From contig JAMNXX010000062.1 of the NCBI GenBank assembly GCA_023623095.1, forward strand, positions 1-5,919: a stretch of 5,919 bases of DNA, in the 5' to 3' direction. The stretch comes from Bacillota bacterium (GTDB lineage Bacteria; Bacillota; Clostridia; Peptostreptococcales; Thermotaleaceae). The notes beneath the pieces are model-generated. The model had not been told where the DNA came from, ran no database searches, and saw only the letters and a list, made by a program, of their open reading frames with translations. Of the stretch, positions 1 to 5,919 are shown piece after piece. Position numbers and translations under genes: made by a program. Within the stretch, counting starts at the first letter, position 1. Each line of letters opens with the position of its first letter.

Positions 1-845
<845 letters not shown>

Positions 846-1154
846 TTATCTCGCTGCTACAGCTGCATCTACTTTTTCATATACGCTAACCTGTTTTCTA
901 TTTTTTCCTTGTCGTTCGAACTTCACCACGCCATCTACTTTTGCAAAAAGCGTATCATCTCCGCCCCGTCCAACATTCTTGCCCGGGTGAATCTTCGTTC
1001 CTCTTTGCCGTACAAGAATACTTCCGGCGCTTACGAGTTGTCCATCTGCTCTTTTAACACCTAGTCTCTTTGCTTCGCTGTCGCGACCGTTTTTAGAGCT
1101 TCCAACTCCTTTTTTACTAGCAAATAATTGAAGATCTATTTGAAATAAGAACAT
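846..1154 (-). CDS. rpmA: 50S ribosomal protein L27 with Prp-cleaved N-terminal extension
   Basis: L27 is a small basic protein of the large subunit; its N-terminal tail reaches toward the peptidyl transferase centre. The 102-residue product has the family core from [21 protein letters not shown] onward, then [15 protein letters not shown] and the conserved glycine-rich [10 protein letters not shown]. Before it lies an extension, [11 protein letters not shown], matching the Firmicutes pattern (as in Staphylococcus aureus, LQFF before ASKKG) that the protease Prp removes. Cleavage after F11 would leave a 91-residue mature protein starting ASKKG. The start ATG has AGGGAGGTG six bases upstream, inside the end of prp; only three bases separate the prp stop from this ATG, so the two are probably translationally coupled. 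Third gene of the L21 operon. Confidence 0.98.
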   Translation of the reverse strand: MFLFQIDLQLFASKKGVGSSKNGRDSEAKRLGVKRADGQLVSAGSILVRQRGTKIHPGKNVGRGGDDTLFAKVDGVVKFERQGKNRKQVSVYEKVDAAVAAR

Positions 1155-1157
1155 ATT

Positions 1158-1490
1158 CTACACCTCCCTATCATGGAATTCTATAAATTCTTTATACATT
1201 TTTTGAGTTCCTTTGATTCCGATTATCATCGTTTTTAAAATTAGATTAGCTTGTTCTCGAATCTGCTCCGGAAGAGATTCAGGTAGTTCGCAAGATAGCC
1301 AACCTTCTTCCATCTCATAAATTACATCAATGTCAAGCAGTTCATACAAAGCAAGGACTGCTGTTTGCGCCAATATAGAAATACTTGCGCACACAATGTC
1401 TTTGCCATATTCTGCAGCATTTGCGTGCCCTTCCACCGTATATCGAATGATATTGTTTTTACGATCACGATAGACACAAACTTTAATCAT
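1158..1490 (-). CDS. prp: Ribosomal-processing cysteine protease Prp
   Basis: Prp (formerly YsxB / DUF464) removes the N-terminal extension of L27, a step essential for ribosome function in S. aureus. The 110-residue product, counted from ATG 1490, has the signature GHANAAEYGKDIVCAS. His22 of GHA and Cys34 of DIVCAS fall at the same numbers as the catalytic pair of the S. aureus enzyme, which supports this start. No signal peptide or membrane segment; cytoplasmic. It lies between rplU and rpmA, next to its substrate, as in other Firmicutes. A TTG codon directly before ATG 1490 could add one residue (start 1493). The ribosome site is poor: only AAGG at 1505-1508, overlapping the rplU stop, 14 bases from the ATG. 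Translation may depend on coupling to rplU, keeping the protease below the level of the ribosomal proteins (inference). Confidence 0.96.
   Translation of the reverse strand: MIKVCVYRDRKNNIIRYTVEGHANAAEYGKDIVCASISILAQTAVLALYELLDIDVIYEMEEGWLSCELPESLPEQIREQANLILKTMIIGIKGTQKMYKEFIEFHDREV
1161..1169 (-). promoter_or_regulatory. Ribosome binding site of rpmA inside the end of prp
   Basis: AGGGAGGTG on the minus strand lies in the last prp codons, just before its TAG, and six bases before the rpmA ATG at 1154. It is a near-perfect Shine-Dalgarno, much stronger than that of prp, which fits high L27 output from the shared mRNA. Confidence 0.85.
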
Positions 1491-1506
1491 CAAGCATCAA
1501 GCTACC

Positions 1507-1818
1507 TTATCCATCAATTTTTTCTATCTTAACTTTTGTATAAGGTTGGCGATGACCTTTTTTCTTTCGATAATTTTTCTTGGATTTGTATTTGAATATA
1601 ACGATTTTGGGGTGTTTCCCATTTTCAACGACTGTAGCAGATACCTTTGCATTTGCTACATAAGGGGTTCCTACGGTTAATTGTTGATCTTTAGAAATTG
1701 CTAAAACCTTTTCAAACTCTACTGTATCGCCTTCATTCACATCTAATTTTTCAACATATAAACTATCGCCTTCCTGAACCCTATATTGTTTTCCGCCTGT
1801 TTCAATGATCGCATACAT
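1507..1818 (-). CDS. rplU: 50S ribosomal protein L21
   Basis: L21 binds 23S rRNA early in large-subunit assembly. The product is 103 residues, the usual length, with the canonical start [18 protein letters not shown] and the basic conserved segment [19 protein letters not shown] near the C-terminus (about residues 77-95) that contacts rRNA. ATG 1818 is chosen because it gives the family N-terminus and has AGAGGAGGTG nine bases upstream; an in-frame GTG at 1830 would add four residues but overlaps this ribosome site. It is the first gene of the rplU-prp-rpmA unit and is preceded by its own promoter and leader. The prp start lies 16 bases after the rplU stop. Confidence 0.98.
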   Translation of the reverse strand: MYAIIETGGKQYRVQEGDSLYVEKLDVNEGDTVEFEKVLAISKDQQLTVGTPYVANAKVSATVVENGKHPKIVIFKYKSKKNYRKKKGHRQPYTKVKIEKIDG

Positions 1819-1900
1819 GATGAATGACACCTCCTCTACCCAAACTCGCCAAATACGAGGTCATAAAAGTTAAAACCCGATTTGAGCGGCTACCACAGAC
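1819..1900 (-). ncRNA. L21 operon leader RNA (autoregulatory 5' UTR)
   Basis: This is the roughly 80-nt untranslated leader expected between the rplU promoter and ATG 1818. Firmicutes are known to carry a structured L21 leader upstream of rplU, thought to be bound by L21 for feedback control; position and character fit that family, though I cannot run a covariance search. Visible pairings on the minus strand: a small CCG/CGG hairpin (1889-1887 with 1879-1877, seven-base loop), and CTCG (1859-1856) with CGAG (1848-1845) around TATTTGG. The same region, ACCTC (1861-1857), is complementary to GAGGT (1833-1829) in the rplU Shine-Dalgarno, so the two pairings exclude each other. This suggests control of translation initiation (inference). 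Confidence 0.7.
1828..1837 (-). promoter_or_regulatory. Ribosome binding site of rplU
   Basis: AGAGGAGGTG on the minus strand is nine bases before ATG 1818 and fixes the rplU start. Five of its bases (GAGGT, 1833-1829) are complementary to ACCTC at 1861-1857 in the leader, so the site can be hidden by RNA folding. Confidence 0.88.
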
Positions 1901-1904
1901 ACCA

Positions 1905-1933
1905 ATGATATCATATTTAATATGAAAAGTCAA
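1905..1933 (-). promoter_or_regulatory. Sigma-A-type promoter of rplU-prp-rpmA
   Basis: On the minus strand, TTGACT (1928-1933) and TATCAT (1905-1910) are exactly 17 bases apart, each matching consensus at five of six positions. A TG one base before the -10 gives an extended -10 (TGATATCAT). The start point should fall near 1900-1896, placing the whole leader RNA downstream. It lies in the gap after rng, so the ribosomal genes need not rely on transcription from the upstream genes. Confidence 0.82.
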
Positions 1934-2017
1934 GCTCTCTTGATTTTTCGATTGTTTTTAAATCTAGAGAAGTCAAACATTTGTGACACAACCTCTAATG
2001 AATGCTGTGGTTTCTCT

Positions 2018-3520
2018 TCAATTGCTAATGACTGTTTTTCTGACTCGTTCCATGCTTCCATATGCTTTGACTTTAATATGATTTGCATGTACCAAATCGT
2101 TTCCCTTTACAAAGACTTTCAATCCTGTAATATTTTCCAAGTCTTTCAGTAACATTCCATTTTCTGAATCCAATACTTTTATCACCAAAGGATTTACTTC
2201 GATTGCAACTGCTTCGGCATTCGTATGTAGTGCAATGCGTTTCAGTTCTTTTTCAATCTTTTGAATGATCATATATTCTGATAAAACGCTTCCCGTCCCT
2301 TGACAATAAGGGCATTTTGTTAATACAATTGTTCCAATGCGCTCCCTTACTTTTTTGCGTGTCATTTCAAGCAATCCCAGTTTTGTTATTCCCAATACAG
2401 TTGTTTTCGTTTTATCTTTATCTAGAGCATTTTGCAACACCTCTAAAACCTCTTCTTTTTCATATGAATCCTCCATATCGATAAAATCTACAACAATAAT
2501 TCCCCCGATGTCCCTTAATCTCAATTGTTTCGCAATTTCTTCCGCAGCTTCCTTATTAATCTTTAAAATTGTATCCTGTAGATCGATATTTCCTACATAT
2601 TTTCCTGTATTGACATCAATAACCGTAAGCGCTTCTGTTTGATCGATTACGATATAACCACCGCTCTTCAAATGGACTACTTGGCTGGCCACGTCATTGA
2701 GCATATTTTCTATCTTATAATACTGAAAAATACCAATTCCTTCATCTTCCTCATTAAAATATTTTACCCTTTCTTTTAAATGAGGGGATAAGATATCAAC
2801 CAATTCTAATATATGCTTATATTTTTCCCGATCGTTGATGACGAGCTGTTCAATATCGCTCGTAAATAGATCTCGAACTGTTCTTTGAAGCAAATCTAAA
2901 TCTTTATAGAGGACCCGCGGAGCCAGCCCTAACTTTTTTTCTCTCTCTATATTTTCCCAAATTCTCATTAGATTGTTTAAATCTTCCTTAAAATCATCTT
3001 TTCCTTTTCCCATACCTTCCGTTCTAACAATAAGTCCTATATGCTCCGGTTTCAGCTCATCAATCAATTTTTTTAAACGCTTTCTTTCTTCCTCATCTTC
3101 AATCCTTCTAGAAATTCCAACATAATTGTTATAAGGCATCAGTACCAAATATCTTCCCGGAAGCGTTAAATGGGTTGTCACACGAGGGCCTTTTGTTCCC
3201 ATCGGTTCTTTTATCACCTGCACGACAATATCTTGCCCAGATTTTAAAATATCTTTTATCGATACTTTTTCCTCTTTGAACTGTTTCACATGCATTGGAA
3301 AGATTGCATCTTTTACATATAAAAAAGCATTTTTTTTCAATCCAATGTCTACAAAAGCAGCTTGCATCCCGGGCAATACATTCGTGACTCTTCCTTTGTA
3401 AATATCCCCTACCGTTCTGCGATTATTTTTTCTTTCTATATAAACTTCTACCAAATCTTCGTTTTCCATCAACGCCACACATATTTGCGTTAAACTCGAG
3501 TCGATAATAATTTGATTCAT
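2018..3520 (-). CDS. rng: Ribonuclease G (Rng/CafA), RNase E/G family endoribonuclease
   Basis: RNase G is a cytoplasmic endoribonuclease that cuts single-stranded AU-rich RNA; in E. coli it matures the 16S rRNA 5' end and degrades mRNAs. The 500-residue product has the RNase G length (E. coli: 489) without the long C-terminal scaffold of RNase E. Order: an S1-type RNA-binding domain starting near 37 (VGDIYKGRVTNVLPGMQAAFVDIG), the 5'-sensor region, then the DNase I-like catalytic core with Asp302 and Asn304 in TVIDVNTGKYVG and Asp345 in IIVVDFIDMED. These match the metal-binding D303/D346 of E. coli RNase E. Cys403 and Cys406 in TKCPYCQGTG form the zinc-link that holds two subunits together. 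All key residues are present, so it should be active. ATG 3520 has AGGGGGAG seven bases upstream, 19 bases after the DUF2344 gene. No clear terminator follows. Confidence 0.96.
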   Translation of the reverse strand: MNQIIIDSSLTQICVALMENEDLVEVYIERKNNRRTVGDIYKGRVTNVLPGMQAAFVDIGLKKNAFLYVKDAIFPMHVKQFKEEKVSIKDILKSGQDIVVQVIKEPMGTKGPRVTTHLTLPGRYLVLMPYNNYVGISRRIEDEEERKRLKKLIDELKPEHIGLIVRTEGMGKGKDDFKEDLNNLMRIWENIEREKKLGLAPRVLYKDLDLLQRTVRDLFTSDIEQLVINDREKYKHILELVDILSPHLKERVKYFNEEDEGIGIFQYYKIENMLNDVASQVVHLKSGGYIVIDQTEALTVIDVNTGKYVGNIDLQDTILKINKEAAEEIAKQLRLRDIGGIIVVDFIDMEDSYEKEEVLEVLQNALDKDKTKTTVLGITKLGLLEMTRKKVRERIGTIVLTKCPYCQGTGSVLSEYMIIQKIEKELKRIALHTNAEAVAIEVNPLVIKVLDSENGMLLKDLENITGLKVFVKGNDLVHANHIKVKAYGSMERVRKTVISN

Positions 3521-3527
3521 GAGAAAA

Positions 3528-3535
3528 CTCCCCCT
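3528..3535 (-). promoter_or_regulatory. Ribosome binding site of rng
   Basis: AGGGGGAG on the minus strand lies seven bases before ATG 3520, within the 19-base gap after the DUF2344 stop codon. It supports the rng start and independent initiation within the shared mRNA. Confidence 0.75.
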
Positions 3536-3539
3536 GGCT

Positions 3540-4247
3540 TTATGAATAAATCTCTATTGGCGTCAATAGTTGGTGATTTCTTTCAACATAAAGATCTAAT
3601 CGATGCATCCTCATTTTCTCAGGCAGAATCGGGATCTTGAAAAGAGAACAAAATGTCTCTACCACAACTTCAGGCTTTATGTTTTGCTTGCTTCCTGTGG
3701 AAACGATTAATCTGAAATCACATTGCAATTGATCTTTATTGGAAAGCGCGAACTCTTTAATAAAAGGTCGAATGTTTACTTTCTTTTCCCCGCTTTTTTT
3801 GGAAATCTTTTCAATCCAAATTTCCTTTTGTTCTAGGAAATCTTCTATCGCATGAATAATTCGAATATCATCAAATTCTTGATACAATGCGCACCTTACA
3901 ATATACGCGCCATAATCGATCACTGACATCAATGATGGAGCATTTTCTTTTATATAGACACATTCCATAATTTGAATTCCTTTTGGCAATTGTTTATTGA
4001 TCTGTTCCTTTAATGTGTTTAAATCCATTGGTTTTTCGATTTCAATATCCATATACTCCCCTTCACTCGATACCCCTAATGCCAAAGCAGTTGCAAAGGA
4101 GATCTTCGGATGCGGATGGTATCCTTGCGTAAAAATTAATGGGATTTCAGCTCTCCTAAAAGCACGTTCCATTAGCCGTGACAAATCTAAATGAGAAATA
4201 AATTTGACGTTTCCCATTTTTGTAAATTTCATCCTGATTCGAGTCAT
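3540..4247 (-). CDS. DUF2344 / TIGR03936 family protein, partner of the radical SAM protein
   Basis: The function of this family is unknown; it is named for its constant link to a B12-type radical SAM gene (TIGR03960), and in some bacteria the two are fused. The 235-residue product from ATG 4247 carries the family's conserved N-terminal half: FISHLDLSRLMERAFRRAEIP (residues 16-36), GYHPHPKISFA (42-52) with two histidines and two prolines, and SSEGEYMDIEIE (60-71). The C-terminal half is less conserved. No signal peptide or membrane segment; likely cytoplasmic. The frame is open upstream to 4307, but ATG 4247 is preferred: AGGAGGG lies eight bases upstream and its ATG overlaps the upstream TGA in ATGA, the usual coupled arrangement. 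The four-base overlap suggests equal expression and a complex with the radical SAM protein (inference). The conserved basic and histidine-rich segments could bind RNA or the partner; this is unproven. Confidence 0.9.
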   Translation of the reverse strand: MTRIRMKFTKMGNVKFISHLDLSRLMERAFRRAEIPLIFTQGYHPHPKISFATALALGVSSEGEYMDIEIEKPMDLNTLKEQINKQLPKGIQIMECVYIKENAPSLMSVIDYGAYIVRCALYQEFDDIRIIHAIEDFLEQKEIWIEKISKKSGEKKVNIRPFIKEFALSNKDQLQCDFRLIVSTGSKQNIKPEVVVETFCSLFKIPILPEKMRMHRLDLYVERNHQLLTPIEIYS

Positions 4248-5919
4248 TTGCAGATCCCTCCTGAGAATGCCGCATTGATTCCACATCCGGTACAGCCTGT
4301 CCTGCAATCAGGCGTTAATATTCCCTTTTTCGCTTTCTCGTTTTCACTCGCTAAAAATGCTTTTGAAACACCAACTTGCAGATGATCCCACGGCAATATT
4401 TCTTCGTAACTTCTTTCTCGATTTGCATAAAATGAGGGATCGATCCCGCATGATTCAAATGCTCTAATCCATTTCTCATAACAGAAAAAATCCTTCCAAC
4501 CATCGAACTTACATCCTTGTTCCCATGCTTTTATTAGCACAGCTCCCAATCTCCGATCCCCTCTAGCAAATACAGCTTCTAAAAAACTAGTCTGTGCATC
4601 GTGATAATTGTATTTGATGTTTTTATGCCGCAGTTTTCTCCTTAAATAATCTTGTTTTTCCTGTAAATCCTGAATGCTTTCTTGAGGCTGCCACTGAAAA
4701 GGTGTAAATGGTTTTGGTACAAAAGAGGAAGTGCTGACAGTAACGCTTAAACCTCTTCCTCTTTTTTCCTTGGGAACTTGATAGTATAAATGAACCACCT
4801 TATGTGCCAAATCTACAATTCCGTCTAAATCTTCATATGTCTCTGTAGGAAGTCCTATCATAAAATAAAGTTTAATATTATTCCAACCTAACTGAAATGC
4901 TTTTTCTACTGCTTTCATCAGGTCTTGTTCTGTAATTCCCTTATTAATAACATCTCTTAGCCTTTGTGTCCCGGCTTCCGGAGCAAATGTAAGCCCTGTC
5001 TTTCTTACTTTTTGAATTTCTTCCATGACCTCCCACGAAAAAGAATCCAGTCGCAAGGAAGGAAGGGAAATGCCCACCTTATTATCAGCATGCTTCTTCA
5101 TCAGTTTTAAAATTAATGAATCGAGCTCCGAATAATCACTTGTACTAAGTGAAGAAAGAGACAATTCCTCATAACCCGTGCTGCTTAAGAGCGCATCAGC
5201 CAGATTATCAATACAATCTGCAGCTCTTTCACGGACAGGTCGATAGATAATACCTGCTTGGCAAAACCTGCAGCCTCTGCTGCAACCTCTAAATATTTCC
5301 ACCATCGCTCGATTGTGAACAACATCGATAAACGGAACAATCGCTTTTTCAGGATAATATGCATCATTGAGATTTTTAACGATTCGTTTCATAATTTGCT
5401 TCGGATAATTGCTGGATTTTGGATGGATTGATTTTATCGTAAAATCTCCATGATATGTAATATCGTAAAATGAAGGAATATAAACTCCTTCAATATTGAC
5501 AATCTCCTCTAAAAAATTTCTTTTTGATTCTCCCCGCTGTTTCCATGCGCGATACCGGTCCATGAGTTCTAAAATAACTTCCTCTCCTTCTCCTAGTACG
5601 ACAATATCGACGATATCTGCGAGCGGTTCGGGATTATAGGCACAAGGTCCTCCTACAATGATAAGCGGATCGGATTCCTGCCTTTCAGCGCTGCGCAATG
5701 GGATGTTTCCCAAATTTAAAATGTTCAATAGATTGGTGTAACTTAATTCATATTGCAAAGTGAATCCAATGATATCTAAATCTTTAATAGGGGTGCGCGT
5801 CTCCAGCGTAAATAGTGGGATATTCAATTTTCGCAGGAACTTTTCCATATCGACCCATGGTGCAAAAATCCTCTCACAGAAAATATCCTCTTCTTCGTTC
5901 AACAAATGATATAGAATAT
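4244..5919 (-). CDS. B12-binding-type radical SAM protein (TIGR03960 family), N-terminus cut off by window edge
   Basis: The frame stays open to 5919; the first visible residues, ILYHLLNEEEDIFCERIFAPW, are internal, so an N-terminal piece (about 50-60 residues by family memory) is missing. The 558 visible residues contain a cobalamin-binding-like N-terminal domain (GFTLQYELSYTN; IIVGGPCAYNPEPLADIVD; VVLGEGEE), but no DxHxxG cobalamin ligand motif. The radical SAM core has CX3CX2C in RGCSRGCRFCQAG: Cys208, Cys212 and Cys215, counting from the TTG at 5905, for the [4Fe-4S] cluster that cleaves S-adenosylmethionine. EELSLSSLSTSDY and APEAGTQRLRDVINKG follow, as in MiaB/RimO-like enzymes. The C-terminal tail has four cysteines (534, 538, 541, 552), possibly a second cluster. 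Substrate unknown. The stop TGA overlaps the DUF2344 start. The setting beside RNase G and ribosomal genes suggests RNA or ribosome modification (inference). Confidence 0.93.
   Translation of the reverse strand, partial: ILYHLLNEEEDIFCERIFAPWVDMEKFLRKLNIPLFTLETRTPIKDLDIIGFTLQYELSYTNLLNILNLGNIPLRSAERQESDPLIIVGGPCAYNPEPLADIVDIVVLGEGEEVILELMDRYRAWKQRGESKRNFLEEIVNIEGVYIPSFYDITYHGDFTIKSIHPKSSNYPKQIMKRIVKNLNDAYYPEKAIVPFIDVVHNRAMVEIFRGCSRGCRFCQAGIIYRPVRERAADCIDNLADALLSSTGYEELSLSSLSTSDYSELDSLILKLMKKHADNKVGISLPSLRLDSFSWEVMEEIQKVRKTGLTFAPEAGTQRLRDVINKGITEQDLMKAVEKAFQLGWNNIKLYFMIGLPTETYEDLDGIVDLAHKVVHLYYQVPKEKRGRGLSVTVSTSSFVPKPFTPFQWQPQESIQDLQEKQDYLRRKLRHKNIKYNYHDAQTSFLEAVFARGDRRLGAVLIKAWEQGCKFDGWKDFFCYEKWIRAFESCGIDPSFYANRERSYEEILPWDHLQVGVSKAFLASENEKAKKGILTPDCRTGCTGCGINAAFSGGICK
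4256..4262 (-). promoter_or_regulatory. Ribosome binding site of the DUF2344 gene
   Basis: AGGAGGG on the minus strand lies within the last codons of the radical SAM gene, eight bases before ATG 4247. It decides the start of the DUF2344 gene over the longer open frame reaching 4307. Confidence 0.85.

Noticed and set aside
1981..1991. TTGTGTCACAA as a Rex or CRP/FNR-type operator
   Set aside because: The half sites are separated by one base only, while Rex and CRP/FNR sites need about four to six between halves. Spacing does not fit either family.
1966..2017. AGAGAA (2017-2012) with TTCTCT (1971-1966) as a terminator stem after rng
   Set aside because: The stem is six A/G-T/C pairs around a loop of 40 bases and is not followed by a T run, so it would be unstable and not an intrinsic terminator.
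1922..2152. Plus-strand 76-codon frame across the end of rng and the upstream gap
   Set aside because: It overlaps the conserved C-terminus of rng and the rplU promoter, has no convincing ribosome site, and its cysteine-rich translation matches nothing I recognise.
2337..2642. Plus-strand frame inside rng
   Set aside because: It is antisense to the catalytic core of RNase G, whose minus-strand reading is fully supported by conserved residues.
3997..4385. Two plus-strand frames opposite the DUF2344 gene and the radical SAM C-terminus
   Set aside because: They are antisense to two well-supported genes and lack ribosome sites or domain signatures.
5185..5367. Minus-strand 60-codon frame within the radical SAM gene
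   Set aside because: It is an out-of-frame reading of the region encoding the catalytic cysteines, with no independent signal.

Overview
The window reads as a chromosomal housekeeping segment from an AT-rich, low-GC Gram-positive bacterium, most likely a member of Clostridia or a close relative. The evidence is the gene order, the L27 protein with a cleavable N-terminal extension next to its processing protease, strong Shine-Dalgarno sequences, and a B12-type radical SAM gene followed by a DUF2344 gene and RNase G. I cannot name a genus. Every supported gene lies on the minus strand, so transcription runs from the right edge to the left edge.

In transcription order: (1) 5919-4244, a B12-binding-type radical SAM protein whose N-terminus is cut off by the window edge; (2) 4247-3540, its small DUF2344 partner, overlapping it by an ATGA; (3) 3520-2018, a full-length ribonuclease G; (4) a 199-bp stretch (2017-1819) holding a strong internal promoter and the leader RNA of the L21 operon; (5) rplU (L21, 1818-1507), prp (cysteine protease, 1490-1158) and rpmA (L27, 1154-846), tightly packed; (6) a 160-bp spacer (845-686) with an imperfect hairpin and a second promoter candidate; (7) obg, the ribosome-assembly GTPase, whose end is cut off at position 1 just after the G3 motif.

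The genes share a theme of ribosome production: RNA processing (RNase G), two 50S proteins, the protease that matures L27, and a GTPase for 50S assembly. The radical SAM/DUF2344 pair is the only part without a known reaction, and its company suggests RNA or ribosome modification (inference). The regulatory layout suggests one upstream transcription unit with no clear terminator, re-initiated at the rplU promoter and again before obg. The L21 leader contains a segment that can pair either with a local hairpin partner or with the rplU Shine-Dalgarno, which fits feedback control.

I see no mobile element, CRISPR array, tRNA or rRNA, and no frameshift or broken gene. The less-described parts are the radical SAM/DUF2344 pair, including a second CX3CX2C motif at the radical SAM protein's C-terminus, and the leader switch.
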